From assembly GCF_013404085.1 (NCBI RefSeq), contig NZ_JABFHO010000001.1:3671501-3735500 (forward strand): a DNA stretch of 64,000 nucleotides, written 5' to 3'. The position numbers and the translations under genes are program-made. Below, one piece after another: positions 11,101-17,963 of the stretch; the first letter of the stretch is position 1, and each line of letters begins with the position of its first letter. Source of the stretch: Winogradskyella helgolandensis (GTDB lineage: Bacteria > Bacteroidota > Bacteroidia > Flavobacteriales > Flavobacteriaceae). Below the pieces are notes generated by a model that was not told the DNA's origin, searched no databases, and saw only the letters and a program-made list of their open reading frames with translations.

Positions 11101-11187
11101 AACATTATTAAAATTTTCAACAATCTCTACTTGAGCGAATGCTGTAATGCTTAAGAGCATCATTAAGTACAAAGTAATTTTTCTCAT
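8155..11187 (-). CDS. Secreted modular protein with type IX secretion (type A) sorting domain
   Basis: A 1010-residue protein. The signal peptide MRKITLYLMMLLSITAFAQ is followed by a jelly-roll region and an FN3-like module (about 195-290). Several 130-140-residue beta modules follow, each opening with an ND-x-C-x-x-A-T-V-L signature (PSNDDCVNSTVL, PANDECADATVL, VENDSCATPTVL). The last ~75 residues form a type A T9SS C-terminal domain: YPNPIVNTLTIE, then a Val-rich strand, then GVYFVTITTNGSQNTIKVVKK. It is therefore predicted to cross the outer membrane through the gliding/T9SS machinery and end up on or outside the cell. No enzymatic motif was recognised. The many paired Cys suggest disulphides. 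Confidence 0.9.
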   Translation of the reverse strand: MRKITLYLMMLLSITAFAQVEIVENFNNVPDFELPTDWTQTGDFLATPGFVCDGSGKALVTGFEFAGSATVTTQNYTTITNDTDLTVSFSVNILEQATFWPPITFSAPAEGWGSVVLEYSLDGGVNWITAYTIDDSNYAFNDVDNCYSIPVTNLGALTAGSDFQARFVATATTIATAKLFVVIDNISMTQIATEVPNCDTVLLNPVNGSASADLNTVLTWEAATGLPTGYAVSVGTTSGGTEIVDAATTATTSYSLDGLGLVYETEYFVNIVPFNGIGSATGCTEESFTTRLTPIPGATCSSPIDIATLPYIVANDDTANYENNINVGPCGGYPEAFMTGNDVFYQITPDEDMSIDISLANVSEYAAAIHVMEGCPDTSSNCVATLGDNYASAPPYTMELTDVVLLAGHSYFVVLSRASYDGTFSYSMIVTQNECINPEFTVTPVAECDSGEFSVDVDISYLGDALDLTLADNFGYSNDAITSTGIVNVGPYPTGTTVEFTLTNNGFTECSYSDSIYFYCPPSNDDCVNSTVLTINTDGTCAIVTSATNAGASESTNNPINCDFTNSNDVWFSFEATKETIILEYSNIVAVIGDGGIIQATELLEGTCGSFTSLACVTSFSNYITLNNLTVGNTYYIRNSSANSGEYAQNFDICLKEPPAAPANDECADATVLNVSTDESCDNQITGTTVGATISDDNSCNADFTAFYKDVWYVFTAPETGLYKLSFERTQLDPSSYFSVYSGTCGALVEESTNCYNSDPYVLSATSGESYYVMVRSGDDGPGIDFDLCIFKLPPPVENDSCATPTVLSESTDANGDNMISGDFANSYPSSESCASSAKTIWYSFTATQTGTYHFNLTNTVGYPNYTIFNTDDCSLTANNYVAETYCYNSGERTVELVGGNTYLISIFSFDNNTIESFDLLVYPDATLNLDSNTLDTFKYYPNPIVNTLTIEATSAISNVSVHNIVGQKVQMATPNSLETTINMEDLISGVYFVTITTNGSQNTIKVVKK

Positions 11188-11781
11188 TGGTTTTGGATTT
11201 TAGTTAATAGTCTGAGTTTTGTGTTTTGGTTAATATTTGAAAAGACCAATATAGGAATAGAAATACATTATATAAAGTGGTTGTTTTTAATATTTCCCGA
11301 AATACTAAAGCCAAAAACAACACCTAAAAAACTAATAAACAGACACTTAAAAAACAAACAGCCCTTTTTCATTGTATTAAACCTAAATTGAGCAAAATGT
11401 TGAAAATACCATATAAATATACAGGCTATCAAAACAAAATACTTGCTCTACAGATTCAATTAATAATGATATTAAACTAATTTTTTAACAAAAAAAATGC
11501 TTTAAGTTAACCTACTTAAAGCATTTATTACAAATAATTATCCGTATTAAACTAATAACAACAGCCCTTTAATCCTTCAGAATCAAAACTCATAGCGTCT
11601 TTTTTGTACATCGACATCTTCTTTGCGATTTACTAAAGAGATTAGAATAGCACCATAACCAAGATATTTTGGGCACAAAATATTTATCGCCTACATTTAT
11701 CCACCGTTCAGTCAATAATGTTGAAAAACAATGGATATAAAGCAATACAATTAATAGAAGGCAAAATTGTCTTATGATATT
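11188..11781. other. 594-bp intergenic region with a terminator and a 21-codon Cys-ending mini-ORF
   Basis: The region separates the T9SS protein from the coiled-coil gene. It contains the terminator at 11498-11523. Just upstream of it, in the same direction, a 21-codon minus ORF (11552-11617) ends in KGCCY and lies between the coiled-coil gene and its terminator. The remaining ~300 bp upstream of the T9SS gene are AT-rich, with no recognisable gene. Confidence 0.45.
11498..11523 (-). terminator. Rho-independent terminator
   Basis: A perfect 10-bp stem TGCTTTAAGT/ACTTAAAGCA with a 6-nt loop is followed on the minus strand by a run of T (A-run at 11490-11497 on plus). It ends the transcript of the coiled-coil gene at 11782-12231. 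Confidence 0.75.
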
Positions 11782-12231
11782 TTATTTTCTATCTAGCAGA
11801 AGGTTTCTTTTTTCTTCTTTTTTGATGTTTTTTATAATATCAAAAAGTTGTGTTTTCAATGATTTGTACTCTTTTAAAAATTCTGAAATAGCAGTAATTA
11901 AATCCCGATGTTCATTGATGTATGTTTTTTCTTCTTCTTTTTGATCAATGCCATCTACCATTATTTGTAACTCATTTTCATGAATTTTAACAGCGTCTAT
12001 AAGCATATCATTTTGCTTTTCAGATCTGTTAATGGCATCTACAATCTCTTTACTGTCAGAAAAATTGCCAGACGCTATTAATTGAGATGTAAATTCTGTT
12101 ACTAAATCTTCAAAAAATAAATGTTCATCTTTGATAAATTTTAATTCGGACACCCATTCTTTGGATGCTGTGTGCATTTCTTCTGCACTCAACCATTCTA
12201 CGTAGCGTAATGGTGTTTGTTTTGTTTTCAT
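11782..12231 (-). CDS. Conserved small coiled-coil protein of the stress island
   Basis: A 149-residue, highly charged soluble protein, predicted almost entirely alpha-helical, with a heptad-like stretch from about residue 60 to the end. It has no signal peptide or membrane helix. I do not recognise a family with a known function. Its promoter carries an Fnr-like box exactly 23 nt from a -7-like element, so it should be co-regulated with the universal stress proteins. It lies last in the island's minus-strand order after the beta-CASP RNase. Confidence 0.75.
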   Translation of the reverse strand: MKTKQTPLRYVEWLSAEEMHTASKEWVSELKFIKDEHLFFEDLVTEFTSQLIASGNFSDSKEIVDAINRSEKQNDMLIDAVKIHENELQIMVDGIDQKEEEKTYINEHRDLITAISEFLKEYKSLKTQLFDIIKNIKKEEKRNLLLDRK

Positions 12232-12268
12232 GATATATATGAGTTTTAGGTTAAACTTAATTTCACCT

Positions 12269-12311
12269 CTAAATTAATCGCTATAATCATAAACGAAGAT
12301 GACAAATATCA
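12269..12311 (-). promoter_or_regulatory. Fnr-like composite promoter 1 (coiled-coil gene)
   Basis: The palindrome is TGATATTTGTCA on the minus strand (12311-12300). After 23 nt comes a -7-like TAATTTAG (12276-12269), the weakest -7 of the set. The ATG is 37 nt further at 12231. Confidence 0.6.
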
Positions 12312-12328
12312 GTTAATTGTTTACTTGT

Positions 12329-13702
12329 TTATATCACGACTTTTTCAACATCGGTCAATTTTGGAATAGTAGCATTCCAATTATATACCGCTTTTAATTT
12401 CACTCTAAACGCATCGAGTGCTGTTGGTTCTCCATGAATTAAATAGACATGTTCGGGTATATTTTTAATATTACTTACCCAATCTAATAAATCTTGCTGG
12501 TCTCCATGAGCTGATAAACTTTCAATACTTTTTATAGTTGCTTTTACGGGATAGTATTTACCAAAAAAGCGAATTTCGTGAGCACCTTCTAAAAGTTGTC
12601 TGCCACGTGTACCTTCTGCCTGATAACCAACTAACAGTACTGTCGTTGTTGGCTCTTCTATAAGTTGCTGCAAATATGTAAGTACGCGTCCTCCTGTAAC
12701 CATACCACTTCCTGCGATAATAATTTTAGATCTTTTATTGTCAATGGTTTCCCAAGTTTCTTTATACGATTGAATAATATTGACATGATTGCACATGGCA
12801 TTATAATCTTGTATCGATAATTTATGCCATTTAGGAAAACGTTTAAAAACATCTAATACATTATTACCCATTGGACTATCTACAAAAATGGGAATATTAG
12901 GAATTCTATGTTGTTGATACAACTTCCAAAGAATATACATGAGTGTTTGTAATCGCTCTACGGCAAAACTTGGAATAATAAGATTGCCTTTTTTATCTAA
13001 AGTCTCTAGTACGATATTTGTGAGTACATCTTCAATATTATCTTTTGGATGTAATTTATTACCGTAGGTACTTTCTATAAATAGAAAATCTGCCCACTCT
13101 GGTTTTTTTGGCTTATGAAGTAAATAATCATTGGATCTTCCAATATCACCAGAAAACACAAATCGTTTGCCATTGATGTCAATATCTATGAATGTAGATC
13201 CTATGATATGACCATTATATTGAAAACGACATGAGATATGTTCTGATAACTGAATCCATTTATCCTCTGGCACAATCTCAAATTGTTTTAAGGTGTTTTC
13301 AGCGTCCTTAATAGTATAAAATGGCGAAGCAGGATTGTGCTTGCTAAATTTTTCCTTATTGGCTTTATCAGCTTCTTCTTCGTGAATTTTGGCACTATCC
13401 CTTAAAATAATTTCTGCTATAGCGAGCGTTGGTGCTGTCCCTTTAATTTTACCTTTAAATCCTTGTTGTAATAAGCGAGGTAAATAACCAACATGATCTA
13501 AATGACCATGAGTTAACAACACGACATCAATAGAAGACACATCTATAGGCAAATCCTCCCAATTGAGTTCTCTTAATTCTTTTAGACCTTGAAACATACC
13601 GCAATCTATCAGTATGTTTTGTTCTGACGTTTCAATTAAAAATTTTGATCCCGTCACAACTCCTGCTGCACCCAAGAAATTGATTTTTACAAATTTTTCC
13701 AT
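12329..13702 (-). CDS. MBL-fold / beta-CASP RNA-processing exonuclease
   Basis: A 457-residue enzyme of the CPSF73/RNase J-like metallo-beta-lactamase superfamily. The metal-binding motif LTHGHLDHVGYLPRL (HxHxDH) lies near residue 64. Further metal ligands are in the GHIIGSTF and FSGDIG segments. The beta-CASP region carries SFAVERLQTL and IAGSGMVTGGRV, followed by the RMMBL segment ending SLSAHGDQQDLLDW and VYLIHGEPTALDAF. The expected role is endo- or 5'-3' exonucleolytic RNA processing. It sits 15 bp after the ATP-cone nuclease gene in an operon with universal stress proteins, suggesting RNA turnover under low oxygen or growth arrest. Confidence 0.92.
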   Translation of the reverse strand: MEKFVKINFLGAAGVVTGSKFLIETSEQNILIDCGMFQGLKELRELNWEDLPIDVSSIDVVLLTHGHLDHVGYLPRLLQQGFKGKIKGTAPTLAIAEIILRDSAKIHEEEADKANKEKFSKHNPASPFYTIKDAENTLKQFEIVPEDKWIQLSEHISCRFQYNGHIIGSTFIDIDINGKRFVFSGDIGRSNDYLLHKPKKPEWADFLFIESTYGNKLHPKDNIEDVLTNIVLETLDKKGNLIIPSFAVERLQTLMYILWKLYQQHRIPNIPIFVDSPMGNNVLDVFKRFPKWHKLSIQDYNAMCNHVNIIQSYKETWETIDNKRSKIIIAGSGMVTGGRVLTYLQQLIEEPTTTVLLVGYQAEGTRGRQLLEGAHEIRFFGKYYPVKATIKSIESLSAHGDQQDLLDWVSNIKNIPEHVYLIHGEPTALDAFRVKLKAVYNWNATIPKLTDVEKVVI

Positions 13703-13717
13703 GATTCAATTATTTAA

Positions 13718-14557
13718 TTAACCACACAATTGAGAAATTTCACTTAGAATTTTCTTTTTCCGCGTCTCGGAAACTCCAAGATGGTCTAAATAAAACTTAT
13801 CATTTATTAAATCTCTACACAGTACCACCGACCGACTGAGAAGGAATTGTTTTTCTCTCTGACTAAGCAGTGTAGATACGGTTATAGGATATAATCCTAA
13901 TCGGTCTATCCTATCTTTTAAACCATTATCTGGTGGATAATCCCAACTCAATAAATACAATCCACAACATTTACCGTATTGCAAGGCATCTTTTGTAAAC
14001 CGTGTATTGGTTACCACCCAACCCGCTGTAAGTAATACTTTATTTTTAGAGTTTTTGTTCCAGTTGGCTTTTACATCTTTAAATCTTGAATTAATATATA
14101 AAGGAATTTTTACATTACACTTAAGCCCTTGTTCACTATGAAATTTGCATTCTATAACGGTTGACTCTGTATTTTTATGTGCGATGACGTCGATTTCGTG
14201 TGAGACACATTTACCTTGTAAAGTTTTACCAACCTCCGTTTTGTAACCTGAATATTTTAAAATTGCACTTACAAAACGCTCAAAAGGAAAACCCGTTGGT
14301 CCTAATTCATAAATGGCCTTTTTAAGTTTATATTTTGAAGCAAAATGACTTTTATTCTTTTTAAGTAAAGAAAATGCTCTGTTGTAAATTTCTTTTGTTG
14401 AAATATTTTGATACAATTCATCTTGCACTTTATCTAAAATAGGATTGACAACCGCATCATCTGCTCCGGTTCTTTTTAGGGAAGTGCGTAATTTATCTAA
14501 CGAAAATTTCACTTTTTCACCAGAGTATTTAATAATGTCTATATCTTCAATATTCAT
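13718..14557 (-). CDS. ATP-cone plus Mrr-like (PD-(D/E)xK) nuclease
   Basis: A 279-residue protein. The N-terminal ~90 residues are an ATP-cone domain (IIKYSGEKVKFSLDKLRTSL, later NISTKEIYNRAFSLL), a nucleotide-sensing module best known from ribonucleotide reductases and NrdR. The middle part is a restriction-endonuclease-like fold of the Mrr type, with catalytic-type residues in EIDVIAHKN and TVIECKFH. The C-terminus is helical. This combination suggests a DNA/RNA nuclease gated by ATP or dATP. It lies between universal stress proteins and an RNase, so it may respond to energy charge rather than defend against phage. That role is inferred. Confidence 0.85.
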   Translation of the reverse strand: MNIEDIDIIKYSGEKVKFSLDKLRTSLKRTGADDAVVNPILDKVQDELYQNISTKEIYNRAFSLLKKNKSHFASKYKLKKAIYELGPTGFPFERFVSAILKYSGYKTEVGKTLQGKCVSHEIDVIAHKNTESTVIECKFHSEQGLKCNVKIPLYINSRFKDVKANWNKNSKNKVLLTAGWVVTNTRFTKDALQYGKCCGLYLLSWDYPPDNGLKDRIDRLGLYPITVSTLLSQREKQFLLSRSVVLCRDLINDKFYLDHLGVSETRKKKILSEISQLCG

Positions 14558-14609
14558 AATTCAAGTTTTAAAAGCATTACCAAAATCGCTATTAGCAACA
14601 AAATATATA

Positions 14610-15443
14610 TCAGACTATGCAAGGAATAACTAAAAACGGCACTTTTGGATTGAATCCAATTTTATGCACTACAGGTTCGTTCATTATATTTTCAATAACG
14701 CTATGTTTATAGTTTATCATCACGAGCATATCAATACCAAGTTCTTCGATAAAATCATTTATTTCTTCGTGCTTTTTTGCGTAATCTGGCATCCAATGAA
14801 AGATGTGCGGATGGTTTTCGAGGTGTACTTTTAACATAGATAAATTATAATCTTGTGTACTCGTTAGTTTGTTATTTTTAGTTATATGAACAATTCTAAT
14901 TTTAGAGTTATATAATTCTGCTAAGTCTTTTATAGGTTGTAATTCTTCGCCATAACACCTGTTAAAGTTAGTTGGGAATGCAATTTGTTTTGGAGCCATA
15001 AATTCAAACTCATCGGGAATGACTAATATTGGACACACCTTTGTTTTTAGCGTGTTAACAGTATTACTTCCAAAGAATAACTCTTTTGTTTTAGAAGCTC
15101 CCTTTGTACCCATTACAATAAGATCTATAGTATGATTTTCTACTGCTGTTTCAATGGCCTTCTGTAAACTATCGTTGCTTAGGATAATTTCAAAACTATG
15201 ATTCGCATTGCTATCAGCACTCTCGGACATTTCTTTTAATTCAATTAATTGTCTCCATGCTTCATCTTTTATCTCATCTACATATTTTGCTGTGATATAA
15301 GTCCTATCCGTAGTGTTTGTCGCTGACCAAGCGTGTAAAAAATAAAACTTACATTCTACCTCAGCATATAATTTTAGTGCATAAACTGCTGCGCTCCAGG
15401 CATTATCTGAAAAATCCGTGGGTAATACAATGTGCTTTACCAT
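14610..15443 (-). CDS. Tandem universal stress protein (USP), copy 2
   Basis: A 277-residue protein with two USP domains. The first (about 1-140) has the opener LPTDFSDNAWSAAVYALKLY and the nucleotide-binding loop IVMGTKGA...FFGSNTVNTL...PILVIP. The second (about 150-277) is more diverged and lacks the complete loop. USPs of this kind bind ATP and aid survival in starvation and anoxia. It follows USP copy 1 by 47 bp and precedes the ATP-cone nuclease, apparently in one operon driven by the Fnr-like promoter at 16358-16400. Confidence 0.92.
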   Translation of the reverse strand: MVKHIVLPTDFSDNAWSAAVYALKLYAEVECKFYFLHAWSATNTTDRTYITAKYVDEIKDEAWRQLIELKEMSESADSNANHSFEIILSNDSLQKAIETAVENHTIDLIVMGTKGASKTKELFFGSNTVNTLKTKVCPILVIPDEFEFMAPKQIAFPTNFNRCYGEELQPIKDLAELYNSKIRIVHITKNNKLTSTQDYNLSMLKVHLENHPHIFHWMPDYAKKHEEINDFIEELGIDMLVMINYKHSVIENIMNEPVVHKIGFNPKVPFLVIPCIV

Positions 15444-15490
15444 GTCTATAAGGAATAAATTATTAATCTATAAATAAAATCAGAGAACAT

Positions 15491-16333
15491 TTATAGCTCT
15501 GACGGAATTACCAAAAAAGGAACATTTAACGTGAAACCAATCTGATTAATCGTGTTTTTAAAGAACAGATTCTCAAAGAAAGAATGCTTATTATTTATCA
15601 TCACTAAGAGATTGATTTTCTGTTTTATTTGAAATTGATTGATAGCATTCGTTATTTCCATGCTTTCAAACTGATGAAACAAAAAAGCAGAACTTTTAAA
15701 TAACAATTCTAATCTTTGTTTATTTAATACTTGTTTCTCATTAAGTTCATAACCTGTGGAAACATGTAAAACATTTAATCTCGCATGGTTTGAAGCCACT
15801 AATTCTTTTAGAATTTTAAGGGAAGACTCTTTATACTCAACATCTAAATCGGTTGGGAATAAAATCTCGTGAGGTGCTTCATAAGAAAAGTTTGATGGCA
15901 CAGCCAAAACAGGACACTTCACTTCTTTAAATACGTGTACCGTATTGGATCCAAAGAGCACTTCTTTTGCTCCTGTAGCTCCTTTAGTTCCCATAACTAC
16001 AAAATCAATTTTATGTTCCTCTACAAATTCTTTAATGCCAGAAACTAGGGTATTGAATCTTGCAACGGTTTCAAACTTATGATTAGGGTTATTATAGGTC
16101 TCATTTAGAGTTGATGCTATAGAATTCAAATTATTTTGTGAAGTGGTTCTAACAGCATCACCTAAACCAAATTGGGCGGGATAACCAAGAACATATTCTA
16201 CATTGTAAATAACAGGTGTATACGCATTAAACAAATAAAAAGTACATTCTTCGTCTTTTAATAATTGTACAGCGTAATTTATTGCATTCCGAGAATTTTC
16301 GGAAAAATCGGTGGGAAGTAGAATGGATAACAT
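15491..16333 (-). CDS. Tandem universal stress protein (USP), copy 1, first gene of operon
   Basis: The ATG at 16333 gives MLSILLPTDFSENSRNAINY, the conserved USP beginning, and a 280-residue protein. An upstream TTG extension is rejected because it would lie over the predicted -7 box. There are two USP domains. The first has VVMGTKGATGAKEVLFGSNT and PVLAVPS; the second is degenerate. It is the first gene of a minus operon (USP1-USP2-ATP-cone nuclease-beta-CASP RNase). Its start lies 24 nt after the -7 box of an Fnr-like promoter with a perfect TGATATATATCA palindrome. Confidence 0.92.
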   Translation of the reverse strand: MLSILLPTDFSENSRNAINYAVQLLKDEECTFYLFNAYTPVIYNVEYVLGYPAQFGLGDAVRTTSQNNLNSIASTLNETYNNPNHKFETVARFNTLVSGIKEFVEEHKIDFVVMGTKGATGAKEVLFGSNTVHVFKEVKCPVLAVPSNFSYEAPHEILFPTDLDVEYKESSLKILKELVASNHARLNVLHVSTGYELNEKQVLNKQRLELLFKSSAFLFHQFESMEITNAINQFQIKQKINLLVMINNKHSFFENLFFKNTINQIGFTLNVPFLVIPSEL

Positions 16334-16357
16334 GATAATTGTTTTAAAATTCTCTAC

Positions 16358-16400
16358 TAAAAGTAAAGCGTTGAAAAACAAAAAACAATGATATATATCA
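16358..16400 (-). promoter_or_regulatory. Fnr-like composite promoter 2 (USP operon)
   Basis: A perfect palindrome TGATATATATCA (16389-16400), then exactly 23 nt, then -7 box TACTTTTA (16365-16358, minus). The start codon is 24 nt further. Reading the plus direction at the same distance finds no -7 box, so the promoter is directional. Confidence 0.75.
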
Positions 16401-16412
16401 GACAGAATTTTT

Positions 16413-16490
16413 CAAAAAAAGCATCCAGTTAAAAATAACTGGATGCTTTCATTGATTAATAGCAAACATTATAGTTATTGTAATAATAAC
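16413..16490 (-). ncRNA. Candidate Fnr-controlled small RNA (~77 nt)
   Basis: A perfect Fnr-like promoter (TGATATATATCA, 23 nt, TAACTTTG) points at a stretch with no ORF longer than six codons. About 75 nt later there is a strong terminator. The predicted transcript starts near 16490. It begins with a 7-bp stem-loop (AGTTATT/AATAACT, 16473-16491), has a single-stranded AU-rich linker of ~25 nt, and ends in the 12-bp terminator hairpin with a U-tract. This is typical small-RNA architecture. It could also accumulate as a 3' UTR product of the upstream USP/128-residue operon, which ends at the same terminator. Confidence 0.55.
16420..16447 (-). terminator. Strong rho-independent terminator
   Basis: A 12-bp stem AGCATCCAGTTA/TAACTGGATGCT with a 4-nt loop, followed on the minus strand by seven T. 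It ends transcripts arriving from the operon at 16581-17819 and the candidate small RNA. It insulates them from the USP operon promoter that follows. Confidence 0.85.
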
Positions 16491-16494
16491 TAAT

Positions 16495-16537
16495 CAAAGT
16501 TAATTTCTCTTTATATTAAAAGACATGATATATATCA
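16495..16537 (-). promoter_or_regulatory. Fnr-like composite promoter 3 (candidate small RNA)
   Basis: A perfect palindrome TGATATATATCA (16526-16537), 23 nt, then a perfect -7 box TAACTTTG (16502-16495, minus). No start codon of a plausible gene follows before the terminator 48 bp downstream. It is the best-matching member of the promoter family in this window. Confidence 0.7.
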
Positions 16538-16580
16538 GTAATTAATTTAATTTATAATATTATTTATCTAATTAAGGACT

Positions 16581-16967
16581 TTAAAAAGGCACAATATTAT
16601 AAGCTACATTAAGTAAAAAGACGCCAATCAAAAACAATAAGGTATAAATCACTTGCACCATTTTTATATTAATAATCTCTAACCAATATACAGTTGGTTT
16701 GGGAAACATAAACAAGGCCAATCCAAAAAACAAAGATGTCCAACCTATAAGGGTAATGATTAGTTTATAATTAGGTTCCCATATATTGTGAAACAGCGTA
16801 TTTAAGAGTCCCACAATTATGGCTACAAACGAAAAAATAATTAAAAATTTTTGATCTTTAAGATCGTTAAAAATCTGCTTAATACGTTTTGGGTTTAGAC
16901 TTAAAATTAAAAAGAAAATAATAAGGTACCATCCCCAAAACTTTGCTAAAAAAATTGAATTGTCCAT
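16581..16967 (-). CDS. Small four-helix membrane protein of the stress island
   Basis: A 128-residue integral membrane protein with four predicted helices, near residues 10-25, 43-62, 70-88 and 104-124, and a short basic loop between helices 1 and 2. No family with known function is recognised. It starts 12 bp after the stop of the USP gene at 16980-17819 and should be co-transcribed from that gene's Fnr-like promoter. A role in low-oxygen or stationary membrane physiology is inferred from context only. Confidence 0.75.
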   Translation of the reverse strand: MDNSIFLAKFWGWYLIIFFLILSLNPKRIKQIFNDLKDQKFLIIFSFVAIIVGLLNTLFHNIWEPNYKLIITLIGWTSLFFGLALFMFPKPTVYWLEIINIKMVQVIYTLLFLIGVFLLNVAYNIVPF

Positions 16968-16979
16968 AATTAAAGTATT

Positions 16980-17819
16980 TTATTCATGTAAGACCAAAAA
17001 TGGTATATTGGTGTGATACGTGATTTTTTCTACATTGGAATGAAATAATATACTCTGAAAATAATTGAGATTCTTAGCCACCATAACAATCATATCAATA
17101 TCTCTACTTTCAACAAAGCATTGTATAGCATCTTCTACTTTTCCATTTGTTAGAAAATGAAAACTAGGTTTAAATTCTTCAAAATAATCGTTTAAAACAT
17201 CTTTATTTTCAAGTTGTTCTGTATTTAATTGTCCCCCTTTTTTATGAATATGTATGATACGTAAACTTGCTTCTAACGTTTTTAAGATATTGGTAAAAGT
17301 CTGAAGCGGCAATAAATCATAAGAAAGATTAAAATCTGTTGGAAATGCAATTTCCTTAATGGGTTTATATTTAGCATCCTCTGGAACCACTAGAGTTGTA
17401 CATTTCACTTTTGTAATAACATCACCTGTATTACTTCCAACAATATATTCTTTAAGCCCTGATGCACCTTTAGTCCCCATCACTAAAAGATCTATCTTTT
17501 TTTTGTTAACATATTTTCTAATAGATTCTAAGAAAAAACCATGATCAGTTAAGGTATAAAACTTATGGTTTTTATTAGGCTTGTGCTGTTCTCCAAGTTC
17601 TTTAAGTAAGGTTCTTAATTTTTGCTTTGAAGGTTTAATATAGATATCCTCAATTTGATCTGCAGTTGGCACATAGCCCGTATCTCCTGCCATAAAGGTA
17701 TCTACTCTACTAACGTGAAGCAAATAAAAATTGCATGCAACTGGTTCAAAAAAGTCAATGGCATAAGAAATGGCATTCCACGAGTTTTCAGAAAAATCTG
17801 TTGGTAATAAAATGTTCAT
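16980..17819 (-). CDS. Tandem universal stress protein (USP), copy 3
   Basis: A 279-residue two-domain USP. Domain 1 opens with MNILLPTDFSENSWNAISYA and contains LLVMGTKGASGLKEYIVGSN and TTLVVPE. Domain 2 keeps IAFPTDFNLSYDLLPL and ends FLVLHE. It is the third USP within 3.5 kb. It has its own Fnr-like promoter, whose -7 box ends 22 nt before the ATG, and is followed at 12 bp by a small membrane protein gene. It lies just downstream of the response-regulator/Crp gene, transcribed in the same direction. Confidence 0.92.
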   Translation of the reverse strand: MNILLPTDFSENSWNAISYAIDFFEPVACNFYLLHVSRVDTFMAGDTGYVPTADQIEDIYIKPSKQKLRTLLKELGEQHKPNKNHKFYTLTDHGFFLESIRKYVNKKKIDLLVMGTKGASGLKEYIVGSNTGDVITKVKCTTLVVPEDAKYKPIKEIAFPTDFNLSYDLLPLQTFTNILKTLEASLRIIHIHKKGGQLNTEQLENKDVLNDYFEEFKPSFHFLTNGKVEDAIQCFVESRDIDMIVMVAKNLNYFQSILFHSNVEKITYHTNIPFLVLHE

Positions 17820-17841
17820 CGTTTAAATTTCTTAGGATATA

Positions 17842-17884
17842 CAAATCTAAATCGATGAGCAGTATTAAAATATGATATCGGTCA
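17842..17884 (-). promoter_or_regulatory. Fnr-like composite promoter 4 (USP copy 3)
   Basis: The palindrome is TGACCGATATCA on the minus strand (17884-17873). After 23 nt comes a perfect -7 box TAGATTTG (17849-17842). The ATG at 17819 follows after 22 nt. No -7 box is found at the same distance in the plus direction. Confidence 0.75.
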
Positions 17885-17963
17885 TATTGAACTCGATTAA
17901 ACTTTTTAATTCACTAAAATTCAAAAAAGCTTAGATGAATTAACGAACCAATGTGCTTGCAAA

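Noticed and set aside
12231..12243. TGATATATATGAG over the start codon of the coiled-coil gene, resembling an Fnr box
   Set aside because: The second half-site does not fit RTCA and no -7 box follows at 23 nt; the better box for this gene is at 12300.
14601..14612. ATATATATCAG upstream of the ATP-cone nuclease gene
   Set aside because: Only one half-site is present, and the gene is inside the USP operon.
8124..16465. A shared 16-mer (TTTGCTATTAATCAAT) at 8124 and, inverted, at 16450 inside the candidate small RNA
   Set aside because: In 64 kb of AT-rich DNA a 16-base match is expected by chance, and the flanks do not extend it.
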